This document shows, in pieces, positions 10,545-19,113 of a stretch of 64,000 nt of DNA (position 1 is the stretch's first letter; every line of letters starts with the position of its first letter). Location: assembly GCF_018145655.1 (NCBI RefSeq), contig NZ_JAGSSY010000002.1, forward strand, positions 310,001-374,000. Reading direction: 5' to 3'. The notes under the pieces were generated by a model. It had not been told where the DNA came from. It did not search any database and worked only from the letters and a program-made list of their open reading frames with translations. The translations under genes and the position numbers were made by a program. Source of the stretch: Campylobacter anatolicus (GTDB taxonomy: Bacteria; Campylobacterota; Campylobacteria; Campylobacterales; Campylobacteraceae).

Positions 10545-11768
10545 TATTGCACTGAAATTTTTACTTGTACTTGCACTTGATTTGACTTGTTTGAGGCTAG
10601 GCCATACTCATCAACTGCTACAACGTAGTAGGTATAGTTTGTATCCATCTGCACGTTGCGATCTGTATAGTTTGTAGCTTGTATATCGTTTATCACACGC
10701 TCAGTCGAGCCACCTTCTCTATAAAGCGTATAGCCTTTTGCATTTTCTACGATATTCCATCTTAAATTTACAGCGTTTCCGTCAAAATGAGCTGAGACAA
10801 ATACAGGTGCGACAGGAGCTTCAAGCGTTTTGCCAAGTACTGCTTCGTCTTGCTTTAAGCTCTCAAGCCCATCTTTATCGACGACTGTTACTTTGTAAAG
10901 ATATTCCACTCCATTTGCAGTCAGTAAGTCCTCGTATGAGTTGCTAGATGTTTTGACTAGGTATGTATAAGGCAAAAATCTACTCTTGCTTCTATATATA
11001 TTATAGTGGCTAAAATCATTGCTAATGCTACTATCCCAAGTTAGTATTATCTTTTTTGGGGCATTTGTTGTTGCTTGTAAATTTATAACGCTTTTAGGGT
11101 AACTCCTTTGTAGTTGCACTTAATACCTGGCTTGGTTTAGATAGTACACCTGAGCTAGTTTTGACTAAAATTCGGTATTCGTATGAGTAGCCATTTTTGA
11201 CATCAGTATCGATATATTCGGCATTTAATCGACCTTTGATCTCTGCTATGTTGCTCCACTTATTTTTTCCAGCATCGCTTCTTTGTATAACATAACTATT
11301 TACGCGTGTATCTGGGTGCGGACGCCATAAGAGCTTTACGCGAGTTGGTAAATTTGTAATCGCTTGTGCAAATGGCACAGATTCAAGTAGTGGTCTAGTT
11401 GTAGCCTGTATGTTTGAGCCTGGTTGGGAGATGGCATTATTTGAGTAGCTTCTCATTTGGTATGAGTATGTTGTCTCTGGTGCGAGATTTGTATCTACAT
11501 AGTGTGTTGCGAAGCGATCTTTGATATCGGCTACGATTTGCATTTTGGAGTTTATCTCATTTGGATTAGAGCGATATAGATAGTAGCCTAGCACATTTTC
11601 ATCGTTTGTCGGACTCCACTCAAATGCTATTTCGGTCATATCTGATATGGTTTTTAAATTTGTTATCGTTGGCAGTGTAATGCTTTGCTGAGTTGGGACT
11701 TTAGATCCGCAACCAGTCGCTAGTATCGCTAAAGCTAGAAGTGATAAATTTTGGATCAATTTTTTCAT
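10544..11768 (-). pseudogene. flpA: FlpA fibronectin-binding lipoprotein, split by a +1 frame change
   Basis: Surface lipoprotein built of fibronectin type III repeats, an adhesin to host fibronectin in C. jejuni. The ATG at 11768 (AAGGAG seven bases upstream) encodes a lipoprotein signal with LATGC (Cys20). Two FN3 domains follow, including WRPHPDTRV at 148-156, which closely resembles the fibronectin-binding motif I recall from C. jejuni FlpA. The frame then stops at 11094-11096 (TAA). The missing C-terminal FN3 part continues without a break in the +1 frame, from about 11097 to 10544. Joined, the product is about 407 residues, the usual FlpA length. One extra base in the GGG at 11097-11099 (CCC on the coding strand) accounts for the split. 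It may be a true mutation, a sequencing error or a programmed shift; see findings. It overlaps the upstream pseudouridine synthase by 68 bases. Confidence 0.9.
11094..11109 (-). other. Frame-change site in flpA with prfB-like arrangement
   Basis: On the coding strand the bases read AAAGGAG, then TTA, CCC, TAA. A Shine-Dalgarno-like heptamer sits three bases before the last sense codon, which is directly followed by a stop. The prfB +1 signal has the same order and spacing (AGGGGG, three bases, CUU, UGA). A +1 slip of tRNA-Pro from CCC to CCT would continue with AAA AGC GTT, giving the conserved LPKSV... frame of the next FN3 domain. The layout is seen directly; that it works as a recoding site is inference. 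Confidence 0.35.
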
Positions 11769-12672
11769 CAAGTATCTCCTTGGATATTTTTTTATATATT
11801 ATTTGGTTAAAATCATCCCACGTAGGTGCTATAAATTCCATAGGTTCATTTGTCCTTGGATGGATAAAGTAAAGCATATAGGCGTGGAGCATAACTCGCT
11901 TTATTTTATCATTTTCGCTCTTAAATCCGTATAAATTATCGCCTAAAATGTGGCGGTTTATGCTTGCTAAATGCACTCTTATTTGATGTGTGCGTCCAGT
12001 AAAGAGCTTTGCTGCGATCAAATTTAAATTATCTTGGCTTATTAAATTTACAAACGCACTTTTTGCATCTTTGCCGTTAGCTACGATAGCTTTTTTGAGA
12101 CGATTTGATGGATTTCGTCCGATCGGGCGGTCTATTATGCAGTTTTGTTTAAGCGGTAAGTCGCTTAATGCTAGATAAATCCGCCCCATACTTTTATCGC
12201 TTAGCTGAGAGCTAAGATGTGCGTGTGTGGCATTGTTTTTAGCGACGACGATTGCTCCGCTAGTGCCTTTATCAAGCCGATGAACTATACCTGCACGAAC
12301 TTCGCCATTTAAATTTGATAACATAAAGCCTTTTTGATTTAGCCACTCAACAAGAGTTGCCTCTTTGACACTTGGGGCTTGATGCACAACTACAAGTGGT
12401 GGCTTGTTTAGCACTAGCAAATCGTCATCTTCATAGATTATTGGTATATCAAATTTTACTTCATATAGATTTTTTTGCTCCTTTTTATCAGCAAATTCTA
12501 CATTTACCATATCATTTAAATTTATAGCAAATGATGGCTTTGATATGATTTTACCATTTACGCTTACTAAATTTGATTTTATTAAATTTGTCGCTTGATT
12601 ACGCGAAATTTGGAGCTTTAATGAGAGTGCGACATCAAGTCTTGATGGCAAAAGTTGAGTAAAATTTATCAA
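11701..12672 (-). CDS. RluA-family 23S rRNA pseudouridine synthase
   Basis: Pseudouridine synthase of 323 residues with an N-terminal S4 RNA-binding domain (residues about 10-70) and a catalytic domain containing IVHRLDKGTSG, where the Asp is the nucleophile, plus TGRTHQIRVHL. Resembles RluD (positions 1911/1915/1917 in E. coli), but the exact target is not readable from sequence. TTG start at 12672 with AAAGGA seven bases upstream. First gene of the long minus-strand cluster. Its 3' end overlaps the flpA start by 68 bases, an unusually long same-strand overlap. Confidence 0.9.
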   Translation of the reverse strand: MINFTQLLPSRLDVALSLKLQISRNQATNLIKSNLVSVNGKIISKPSFAINLNDMVNVEFADKKEQKNLYEVKFDIPIIYEDDDLLVLNKPPLVVVHQAPSVKEATLVEWLNQKGFMLSNLNGEVRAGIVHRLDKGTSGAIVVAKNNATHAHLSSQLSDKSMGRIYLALSDLPLKQNCIIDRPIGRNPSNRLKKAIVANGKDAKSAFVNLISQDNLNLIAAKLFTGRTHQIRVHLASINRHILGDNLYGFKSENDKIKRVMLHAYMLYFIHPRTNEPMEFIAPTWDDFNQIIYKKISKEILDEKIDPKFITSSFSDTSDWLRI

Positions 12673-12688
12673 ATTTGTCCTTTGTTTA

Positions 12689-12697
12689 TGTTATAAT
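12689..12697 (+). promoter_or_regulatory. Extended -10 promoter of rodA, facing the rluA-family gene promoter
   Basis: TGTTATAAT is a perfect extended -10 (TGnTATAAT). The expected start of transcription is near 12704, followed by AAAAAGG and the TTG start of rodA at 12718. The same spot read on the other strand offers TATAAC as a -10 for the minus-strand cluster, so the two promoters probably overlap. Confidence 0.65.
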
Positions 12698-12717
12698 CCA
12701 ATCAAAAAGGCCTACAC

Positions 12718-13824
12718 TTGATTAGATTAGATCGCCGTATTTTATCACATTTTGACTTTTTACAGTTTTTTTTGATTATTCCGATTATTGTATTTTCATA
12801 TATTTTGGTATCTGAAGCTAATGAAACATTAGCAAATAAACAGCTTGTTTATTTTGGTATAGGGTTTTTATCGTTTTTTATACTTTTTTTGACACCGATT
12901 CGTAGACTTGAGTGGATTATACCATTATTTTATTGGATAAATATCGTGCTTTTAATAAGCGTTGATATATTTGGCGTTAGTAAACTTGGTGCTCAAAGGT
13001 GGCTAGAAATTCCATTTGTTCATTTTACACTTCAGCCGTCTGAGATAATGAAGCCAGCCTTTTTGCTAATGCTTGGTTATCTGATAAAACGTCGTCCTCC
13101 TGATGTCGATGGATATGGATTAAAGGATTTTTTACGCCTTAGCTTTTATATACTTTTACCATTTGTTTTGATACTAAAAGAGCCTGATCTAGGCACTGCA
13201 CTCATACTTTTGCTAGTTGGATATGCGGTGCTTTTTGTCATCGGTGTTAATAAAAAAATTTGGTTTACGATATTTGTTAGTGTGGCGTGTTTGGCTCCTA
13301 TAATGTATGAAAATTTGCACGATTATCAAAAAAAGCGTATTCATGATTTTATCGCAGAAGAGCCTAGTTATCACGTAAAGCAGAGCATTATTGCTATCGG
13401 CAGTGGTGGTCTTAGCGGTAAGCCAAAGGATGAGGCAACACAGACGCATTTTAAATTTTTACCAATTGCGACGAGTGATTTTATATTTGCTTATAATATA
13501 GAGCGTTTCGGCTTTTATGGTGCTTTGGGATTGCTTAGCCTTTATGGTGCTTTGATATTTCATCTTTTAAGTCTTAACTATGGATTAAAGGGCGATCATT
13601 TCACGCAGGTTATCACTACTGGGATTGCGGTGCTGATATTTATCTATGTTGGCGTAAATGTCTCTATGACTATAGGGTATGCTCCTGTCGTAGGGGTTCC
13701 ATTGCCATTTTTTAGCTATGGCGGTAGTAGTTTTGTTACATTTATAGTGCTTTTTGGGATACTACAAAATTTGCTAACTTTTAGGTTTGATCCTATGTAT
13801 CGCTCGGTCAAGATAAAGCTTTAA
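12718..13824 (+). CDS. rodA: Rod shape-determining SEDS glycosyltransferase RodA
   Basis: Polytopic membrane protein of 368 residues (about ten TM helices) of the SEDS family, the peptidoglycan polymerase of the elongation machinery that works with PBP2. Family landmarks are FGVSKLGAQRWLEIP, LQPSEIMKPAFLL, KEPDLGTALILLLVG (catalytic Asp region) and the C-terminal PLPFFSYGGSSF. TTG start at 12718, supported by the extended -10 and AAAAAGG upstream. Its partner mrdA is at 27988 in this window. No convincing terminator was seen behind it. Confidence 0.95.
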   Translation: MIRLDRRILSHFDFLQFFLIIPIIVFSYILVSEANETLANKQLVYFGIGFLSFFILFLTPIRRLEWIIPLFYWINIVLLISVDIFGVSKLGAQRWLEIPFVHFTLQPSEIMKPAFLLMLGYLIKRRPPDVDGYGLKDFLRLSFYILLPFVLILKEPDLGTALILLLVGYAVLFVIGVNKKIWFTIFVSVACLAPIMYENLHDYQKKRIHDFIAEEPSYHVKQSIIAIGSGGLSGKPKDEATQTHFKFLPIATSDFIFAYNIERFGFYGALGLLSLYGALIFHLLSLNYGLKGDHFTQVITTGIAVLIFIYVGVNVSMTIGYAPVVGVPLPFFSYGGSSFVTFIVLFGILQNLLTFRFDPMYRSVKIKL

Positions 13825-14240
13825 TTCTAAATTTATGGAAAATTGAATATTTATGCAAAAGTAGTTCGCTATAAGAGAATAGTAACTTTATGCTATGTTT
13901 AGTGCAAAGTGATATGAAATTTTATTATGTTTGGTCTTAAAATTTAATATGTAAAATTTTAGAATACTTTAAATTTGTTTTTGGTTTATGTGGATATTTT
14001 AGCCATAAAATTTGATTATACCTTTTTCAAAAACTCGGTTTTTAGCACGATAACGCCCATTTCGTATATCTTGCACTCTACTTTATTATCTTTATTATCT
14101 CTTTGTTTGCAAGCTTCATATTTTTAGTCATCTCTCCACGTTTTAGCGTTGCACTAGCGTCTTACTTTATTCCTGCATTTAGTTCTGTTTGTGTATTTTG
14201 ATACAATATTTCTTTAAATTTTGGGAGTTTTTAAGAAATG
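13825..14240. other. Gene-free stretch between rodA and tRNA-Met
   Basis: 416 bases without an intact gene. The left half (13825-14010) is AT-rich and shows nothing recognisable. The right half holds a decayed reading frame on the minus strand, described separately. Confidence 0.6.
14016..14215 (-). pseudogene. Decayed gene fragment, function unknown
   Basis: Read on the minus strand from about 14213 this gives a protein-like sequence: EILYQNTQTELNAGIK, a stop, DASATLKRGEMTKNMKLAN, KEIIKIIK, then a stop. One frame over it continues as ECKIYEMGVIVLKTEFLKKV and ends at 14016-14018. Two internal stops and one frame change in a charged, helix-like sequence point to the tail of a lost gene. I do not recognise the family. 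There is no start codon or ribosome site. Confidence 0.4.
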
Positions 14241-14317
14241 TGGTGGGTTCACCAGGACTCGAACCTGGGACCATCCGGTTATGAGCCGGATGCTCTAACC
14301 AACTGAGCTATGAACCC
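14241..14317 (-). tRNA. tRNA-Met (CAT anticodon)
   Basis: 77-base cloverleaf including an encoded CCA. The acceptor GGGTTCA pairs with TGAACCC, the D arm is GCTCAGTTGGTTAGAGC, the anticodon stem TCCGG/CCGGA encloses CTCATAA with anticodon CAT, and the T arm is CCAGGTTCGAGTCCTGG. The stem pairs to the first base and position 1 is G, which excludes initiator tRNA. Elongator Met is most likely; tRNA-Ile2 (lysidine-modified CAT) cannot be fully excluded by eye. Confidence 0.93.
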
Positions 14318-14338
14318 ATCAAGTTAAAATGAAATGTG

Positions 14339-14344
14339 ATTATA
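14339..14344 (-). promoter_or_regulatory. -10 element of the tRNA-Met promoter
   Basis: TATAAT on the minus strand, 21 bases before the mature 5' end of the tRNA. It predicts a precursor leader of about 14 bases to be removed by RNase P. Confidence 0.6.
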
Positions 14345-14410
14345 CAAGATTTTAGCTTATTTAAATATAAAATTTTCACTAATTTTACTTAGTAAAAGGT
14401 AAAAATTTGA

Positions 14411-14638
14411 TTATTTATTTAAATTTGTTAAGTTCTGTTCCGATTTTTTGCTATCTTTTGGCATAAAAGTGTTACTTTTTTTGTTATTAAAATTGTTTGA
14501 AAATCCACCATAGTTTTGGCTATTTCTGCCATGCATATCTATAAGCCCATCATTTTTGCCACCAACTTTATAATTATTAGCCGATGAAGCACCAAATGCC
14601 ATAACACACATAAATGAAATTATTATAAATTTATTCAA
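14411..14638 (-). CDS. Small exported Asn-rich protein, unknown function
   Basis: 75 residues. A clear signal peptide (MNKFIIISFMCVMAFGASSA, cleavage likely after SSA) precedes a mature part of about 55 residues that is rich in Asn, Lys, Ser and Gly and has no recognisable domain. The start is TTG at 14638, supported by TTAAGG seven bases upstream. It follows ppa across a hairpin. I do not recognise the family; the signal peptide and ribosome site are the evidence that it is real. Confidence 0.6.
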   Translation of the reverse strand: MNKFIIISFMCVMAFGASSANNYKVGGKNDGLIDMHGRNSQNYGGFSNNFNNKKSNTFMPKDSKKSEQNLTNLNK

Positions 14639-14650
14639 ATTTTAGCCTTA

Positions 14651-14671
14651 AAAGCCCTAAAATAGGGCTTT
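14651..14671 (-). terminator. Hairpin between ppa and the small exported protein gene
   Basis: A nine-base perfect stem (AAAGCCCTA and its complement) with a three-base loop, directly behind the ppa stop. The T-run on the minus strand is short, so it may only attenuate read-through into the next gene. Confidence 0.55.
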
Positions 14672-14677
14672 ATTTTA

Positions 14678-15196
14678 TCATTTATAGTTTTTGATAGCTT
14701 TTTCTAAAATTTCTTCCGCCACTTTAGCATCTTTAAATTCTTTGACTTTTACCCATTTATTTGGCTCAAGTATTTTGTAAGTTTCAAAGAAATTTTTGAT
14801 CTTATTTAGTGTTGCAGTAGGCAAGTCTGTATATGAGTTTATACTTTCATATCTTGGGTCTATCTTGTTAATTGGCACTGCTAGGAGTTTTTCGTCCATT
14901 CCTGCTTCATCTTCCATTACTAAAACACCTATTAAACGGCACTTGATAACGCTACCAGCTTGGAGTGGGTATTCGTTTAACACGAGTATGTCCGCTGGGT
15001 CGCCATCATCGGCTAAGGTATTTGGCACAAAGCCATAGTTTGCAGGGTAAAACATAGCAGAATATAACACCCTATCAACCATTACAGCACCACTATCTTT
15101 GTCTATCTCGTATTTGATATTTGAGCCGTAAGGTATCTCTATGACGGCGTTGATTTTATCAGGGTTTGAACCTACCTTTATTTTTGAAATATCCAT
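14678..15196 (-). CDS. ppa: Inorganic pyrophosphatase
   Basis: Family I soluble pyrophosphatase of 172 residues that hydrolyses PPi and drives biosynthetic reactions forward. Signatures are EIPYGSNIKYEIDKDSG near the N-terminus, YPANYGFVPNT, DGDPADILVLNEYPL with the Mg-binding Asp cluster, and KIKNFFETYK. ATG start. The minus-strand TATAAT at 15224-15229 gives a monocistronic-looking promoter. Confidence 0.97.
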   Translation of the reverse strand: MDISKIKVGSNPDKINAVIEIPYGSNIKYEIDKDSGAVMVDRVLYSAMFYPANYGFVPNTLADDGDPADILVLNEYPLQAGSVIKCRLIGVLVMEDEAGMDEKLLAVPINKIDPRYESINSYTDLPTATLNKIKNFFETYKILEPNKWVKVKEFKDAKVAEEILEKAIKNYK

Positions 15197-15223
15197 TTGT
15201 TATCCTTATAATAAATTTGCATT

Positions 15224-15229
15224 ATTATA
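15224..15229 (-). promoter_or_regulatory. -10 element of ppa
   Basis: TATAAT on the minus strand, 28 bases upstream of the ppa ATG, with a ribosome site (AAGGAT) in between. Confidence 0.55.
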
Positions 15230-15253
15230 CAGATAAAAGGCTTATTTTGTGTT

Positions 15254-15281
15254 AAAAGGTTAGCTAAATTTGGCTAACCTT
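15254..15281 (-). terminator. Terminator of the BOF-fold protein gene
   Basis: A nine-base perfect stem (AAGGTTAGC and complement) with an eight-base loop, seven bases after the stop, ending in TTTT on the minus strand. Confidence 0.65.
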
Positions 15282-15287
15282 GCAGAG

Positions 15288-15626
15288 TTATTTTAAGATT
15301 TTTAGTGAATTTACATCTATTGTTGTTTTAGTAAAGTCCTTATCTACCTCTCCGATTATCTGTATCGATGTGTTTTCATCTACTTTTATATCACCCCATT
15401 TTTTATCATCTATCTCAATTTCTATCGTATCACCATTTTTATCTACAAATTCATAATGCTCTGCACGAAGCTGTGATTTTATCTTGCCTTCTAGTATAAC
15501 TGGCGCTTCATCTTTTAAATTTAAAGCCTCTTTGATGCTCACAAGTGTTGCACTGCCCTTACCCACAAAGCCACCTGTTGCAAAAAGTGAGGTCACAACT
15601 AATGCTGATAATGCTAATTTTTTCAT
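15288..15626 (-). CDS. YgiW/YdeI-family periplasmic OB-fold (BOF) protein
   Basis: 112 residues. Signal peptide at 1-17 (MKKLALSALVVTSLFAT), then a single small beta-barrel domain of the bacterial OB-fold family: VSIKEALNLKDEAPVILEGKI, the FVDKNGDTIEIEIDDKKW strand pair, and a C-terminal IIGEVDKD segment. Relatives in enterobacteria are stress-induced periplasmic proteins of unclear biochemical role. ATG start with AAGGAG upstream. It stands alone between two terminators. Confidence 0.85.
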   Translation of the reverse strand: MKKLALSALVVTSLFATGGFVGKGSATLVSIKEALNLKDEAPVILEGKIKSQLRAEHYEFVDKNGDTIEIEIDDKKWGDIKVDENTSIQIIGEVDKDFTKTTIDVNSLKILK

Positions 15627-15659
15627 ACATCTCCTTGTTTTTAAATTTATTCAATGTTT

Positions 15660-15665
15660 ATTATA
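15660..15665 (-). promoter_or_regulatory. -10 element of the BOF-fold protein gene
   Basis: TATAAT on the minus strand, 34 bases before the start codon, between the adk terminator and the gene. Confidence 0.5.
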
Positions 15666-15689
15666 TTAAAGATATCATAAATGTATGGC

Positions 15690-15723
15690 AAATAGGTCGT
15701 AAGCCACTCTTACGACCTATTTT
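15690..15723 (-). terminator. Terminator behind adk
   Basis: A fourteen-base perfect stem (15690-15703 with 15709-15722) around a five-base loop, starting six bases after the adk stop. It is symmetric enough to act on both strands. It separates the aspS-adk unit from the downstream gene. Confidence 0.8.
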
Positions 15724-15728
15724 GGGAG

Positions 15729-16298
15729 TTATAATAAATTTTCTATTACGTTTTTTACATCAGCTACTATTGACTCTATATCTCGTTCACCATTTATAAC
15801 GTGAAGCAGATCTTTTTCTTTATAAAATTTACGTATTGCCTCTATCGGTTCTAGATAGACCTTCATACGGTTATTAAATACTTCGTTGTTATCATCAGCT
15901 CCCCTAGCACGACCCAGCACACGCTCACGTGCGACGTTCTCACTCACATCTACCTCTATAACGCCACGCAAAGAGATCTCATTATGCGTTACTAAAACCT
16001 TGTCAAGCTCAAGCATCTGCTCTACACTTCGTGGGTATCCATCTATGATGATATTTTCTTTGTTTGAGCCCTTTATGGCCGAGATTATCGTATTTACGAC
16101 TACTTCAAGTGGGACAAGGTTGCCTTTTGAGATGAAGCTATTTATGAGTTTGCCTAGCTCTGAACCACTTGCCACCTCTTCACGCAATAGATCTCCTGTT
16201 GAGAAGTGTGCGTATTTGCTATCTTGCTGTGCGATTAGACTCGCATCTGTAGTTTTTCCACTACCTGGTGCACCGATTATTAAAAATAGTTTTTTCAT
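15729..16298 (-). CDS. adk: Adenylate kinase
   Basis: Short-lid adenylate kinase, 189 residues from the ATG at 16298 ([17 protein letters not shown]), chosen because AAAGGA lies just upstream and the P-loop then falls in its usual place. It interconverts ATP+AMP and 2 ADP. Seen are the P-loop [31 protein letters not shown] and GRARGADD. It is in one unit with aspS upstream and has a strong terminator downstream. Confidence 0.96.
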   Translation of the reverse strand: MKKLFLIIGAPGSGKTTDASLIAQQDSKYAHFSTGDLLREEVASGSELGKLINSFISKGNLVPLEVVVNTIISAIKGSNKENIIIDGYPRSVEQMLELDKVLVTHNEISLRGVIEVDVSENVARERVLGRARGADDNNEVFNNRMKVYLEPIEAIRKFYKEKDLLHVINGERDIESIVADVKNVIENLL

Positions 16299-16343
16299 AT
16301 TTTGTCCTTTAAATTTAAAGCCACTATGTGATGACGACATATC

Positions 16344-18101
16344 TTAAGCCTTATACTCTTTTTCTTTTATCCTAAGTCCAAGCTCACGTAGTTGTTCGTC
16401 GCTCGGTCTACTCGGTGCTTTTGTGAGAAGACACTGAGCACGTTGTGTTTTAGGAAATGCTATGACATCGCGTATGCTTGTTGATTTTGTTGCTAACATT
16501 ATAAGTCTATCAAGGCCTATAGCGATACCACCGTGTGGTGGTGCTCCAAAGCTAAGTGCATCAAGCAAGAAACCAAATTTCTCCCTTTGCTCAGCCTCGT
16601 CAATGCCAAGTAGCTTAAAGACCTTTTGCTGAATGTCATTTTTGTGAATTCTCACGCTACCGCCACCAAGCTCAAAGCCATTTAATACAACATCATGAGC
16701 GATTGAAAGGATATCTTCTAAGTCTGGTTCGTCTATATTTTTAGGCATAGTAAATGGATGGTGCATCGCAGAGTAGCTGCCATCATCATTTTGTTCAAAC
16801 ATAGGAAAATCTAGCACCCATAAAAACTCCATCTTATCCTTATCTATGATACCCATTTGTTCAGCTAAGAAAATTCTAAATCTACCCATATAATCAAGAA
16901 CTATTTTTTTCTTTCCAGCACCGAAAAATACGACATCACCGACTTTTAGTTCACAACGAGCGATTATATCATCAAGGTCACTTTGAGCGAAAAATTTACA
17001 AAGTGGACCCTTTAACCCATCCTCTTTCATCTGAAAATATCCAAGCCCTTGTGCACCAAAACTTTTGACAAACTCTTCAAATCTATTCATTTCGCGTTTA
17101 CTAAAGATATTATCGCCATTTGGCACTTTGAGTGCTTTTATGCGGTTTTTCTTTGGCTCGGCAGCGATTTTGCTAAAAATTTCATTGCTTGAGTGAGCAA
17201 AAATATCAATAACATCTATCATTTTTAGATCATATCTGAGATCTGGCTTATCGCTACCGTAGGTTTCAGTCGCATCTTTGTAGCTCATACGACGAAACGG
17301 AGTTTTTATCTCGTATCCACAAGCGGCAAATACATCTTTTAGCATATTTTCAGCCATATTTAGGATATCTTCTTGCTCTACAAAGCTCATTTCAACATCA
17401 ATTTGCGTAAATTCAGGCTGTCTGTCCGCACGTAAATCCTCATCTCGAAAGCACTTTGCTATCTGAAAATACTTATCAAATCCAGAACACATCAAAAGCT
17501 GCTTAAAAAGTTGCGGGCTTTGTGGTAATGCATAAAATTGTCCATTATAAACACGGCTTGGCACTAAATAATCCCTTGCACCCTCAGGTGTAGCACGTGT
17601 TAAAATCGGTGTTTCAAACTCTAAAAACCCCATCTTATCAAGTGAGTTTCTAGCTGCTATGGCAGCCTTTGAACGCATTTTAAAGATATTTTGCAAACGA
17701 TCACTGCGTAGGTCTAAAAAGCGGTATTTTAGCCTAATGTCTTCATTTACGGCACTATCACCTATGCTAAATGGTAGAACTTCACTTGGATTTTCCACTA
17801 CAAACTCGCTTACAACGATCTCTATCTCACCTGTTTTTAATCTAGGATTTACAAGTCCTTCACCCCTAGCCCTTACTTTGCCTTTTACTATTAAAACATA
17901 CTCATCACGCACCTTTGAGGCTACTTCATGTGCTTCTTTGCTATCAGCTGGATCGCAAACTAGCTGGATAAGCCCTGTGCGATCCCTAAGGTCAATGAAT
18001 ATAACGCCACCGTGGTCTCGGTAAGTATTTACCCAACCGCAAAGCGTTACCTCTTTGCCGATGTCGCTACTGTCAAGCTCAGTACAATAATGACTTCGCA
18101 T
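16344..18101 (-). CDS. aspS: Aspartyl-tRNA synthetase (probably non-discriminating)
   Basis: Class II synthetase of 585 residues. The N-terminal OB anticodon-binding domain ([24 protein letters not shown]) is followed by motif 2 ([23 protein letters not shown]), the bacterial GAD insertion in the middle, and motif 3 ([13 protein letters not shown]). Related epsilonproteobacteria use non-discriminating AspRS together with GatCAB to make Asn-tRNA; the same is likely here but not shown by the sequence. ATG start with AAGGAG. Confidence 0.96.
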   Translation of the reverse strand: MRSHYCTELDSSDIGKEVTLCGWVNTYRDHGGVIFIDLRDRTGLIQLVCDPADSKEAHEVASKVRDEYVLIVKGKVRARGEGLVNPRLKTGEIEIVVSEFVVENPSEVLPFSIGDSAVNEDIRLKYRFLDLRSDRLQNIFKMRSKAAIAARNSLDKMGFLEFETPILTRATPEGARDYLVPSRVYNGQFYALPQSPQLFKQLLMCSGFDKYFQIAKCFRDEDLRADRQPEFTQIDVEMSFVEQEDILNMAENMLKDVFAACGYEIKTPFRRMSYKDATETYGSDKPDLRYDLKMIDVIDIFAHSSNEIFSKIAAEPKKNRIKALKVPNGDNIFSKREMNRFEEFVKSFGAQGLGYFQMKEDGLKGPLCKFFAQSDLDDIIARCELKVGDVVFFGAGKKKIVLDYMGRFRIFLAEQMGIIDKDKMEFLWVLDFPMFEQNDDGSYSAMHHPFTMPKNIDEPDLEDILSIAHDVVLNGFELGGGSVRIHKNDIQQKVFKLLGIDEAEQREKFGFLLDALSFGAPPHGGIAIGLDRLIMLATKSTSIRDVIAFPKTQRAQCLLTKAPSRPSDEQLRELGLRIKEKEYKA

Positions 18102-18135
18102 TCAAACTCCTTATAAAATCATTTAAAAATAGCCA

Positions 18136-18141
18136 ATTTTA
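18136..18141 (-). promoter_or_regulatory. -10 element of aspS-adk
   Basis: TAAAAT on the minus strand, 35 bases before the aspS start, back to back with the nadK promoter. Confidence 0.4.
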
Positions 18142-18224
18142 CTAAAAATTTGCTTTTTATTTGCTAAGATTAGCCAAAAATTTATCACTATTGTTATAAA
18201 AATTTAAAAATCACATTAAATTTT

Positions 18225-18233
18225 TGGTAAAAT
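18225..18233 (+). promoter_or_regulatory. Extended -10 of nadK-recN, placed for a leaderless transcript
   Basis: TGGTAAAAT in a T-rich context, matching the element before cbrR at 20665. Transcription would start about seven bases further on, at 18240, one base before the nadK ATG. No ribosome site lies between. Confidence 0.5.
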
Positions 18234-18240
18234 CCATACT

Positions 18241-19113
18241 ATGAAAAATTTAGATGTAAAAAGTATAAAAAATATTGGACTTGTTGCAAAGCTCACGCCT
18301 GAACTGCCTAAAAATATAAAAATTTTAAAAGAGATTTTGGCTAAATTTAGTATAAATTTAGTGCTAGAACATAGCATTTGCAAGGCTTTAAGCTTAAATG
18401 AGAGCGGATACACAGAGATAGAACTGGCTAAAAAGTGCGAACTACTTATATCGCTTGGCGGAGATGGCACAATCATCTCGCTTTGTCGCAAAACTGCGGA
18501 GATTTCGCCATTTGTACTAGGTATCCACGCAGGACGGCTTGGATTTTTGACAGATACGACGATGTGTGAATGCGAGAGGTTTTTTGCAGAATTTTTTGAA
18601 GGTAGATTTAGTATAGAAACGCCGTTTATGCTAGATGTCGCACTTCATAAAAAAAATGGCGAAATAGTGCGAAAAGTAGCCTTTAATGATGCTGTTATAG
18701 TGGGTGAAAAAGTCTGTGCGGTTACACATATTGAAGCATGTTTAAATGGCAAACACTTTAACTCATATTTTGGCGATGGGATAATGGCAACGACGCCAGT
18801 TGGTTCAACTGCTTATAATATGAGTGCAAATGGACCAATTGTTTATCCACTAAGCCCAGTTTTTATCGTAACGCCGATAAATTCGCATTCACTAACTCAG
18901 CGTCCTGTCGTGTTGCCTGGGTATTTTGAGGTAGCGTTTAAGACAGTGAGTGCGGCGGTACTTGTTATTGACGGACAAGATCGCTTTAAGATGTCAAACT
19001 TAGATCTCGTAAGCGTTAGGTTAAGCGAGAAAACTGCACGGTTAGTGCGACATTTGGGGCGTGATTATTTTCAAATTCTAAAAGAGAAACTACACTGGGG
19101 TTACAATGATTGA
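18241..19113 (+). CDS. nadK: NAD kinase
   Basis: ATP-NAD kinase of 290 residues, the source of NADP. The family's GGDGT motif appears as [15 protein letters not shown] (Asp is catalytic). Further matches are [43 protein letters not shown] and the TQRPVVLP segment. The ATG at 18241 has no Shine-Dalgarno, and the only good -10 ends seven bases before it, so this may be a leaderless mRNA. recN overlaps its last eight bases. Confidence 0.95.
   Translation: MKNLDVKSIKNIGLVAKLTPELPKNIKILKEILAKFSINLVLEHSICKALSLNESGYTEIELAKKCELLISLGGDGTIISLCRKTAEISPFVLGIHAGRLGFLTDTTMCECERFFAEFFEGRFSIETPFMLDVALHKKNGEIVRKVAFNDAVIVGEKVCAVTHIEACLNGKHFNSYFGDGIMATTPVGSTAYNMSANGPIVYPLSPVFIVTPINSHSLTQRPVVLPGYFEVAFKTVSAAVLVIDGQDRFKMSNLDLVSVRLSEKTARLVRHLGRDYFQILKEKLHWGYND

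Noticed and set aside
10544-11119. Independent FN3 protein starting at a GTG at 11119
   Set aside because: It lacks a signal peptide, has only a weak AGG upstream, and its sequence is the expected C-terminal part of FlpA in the +1 frame. It is treated as part of a split flpA.
14241-14317. Initiator tRNA-fMet
   Set aside because: The acceptor stem pairs from position 1 and the anticodon stem lacks the three consecutive G:C pairs expected in initiator tRNA.
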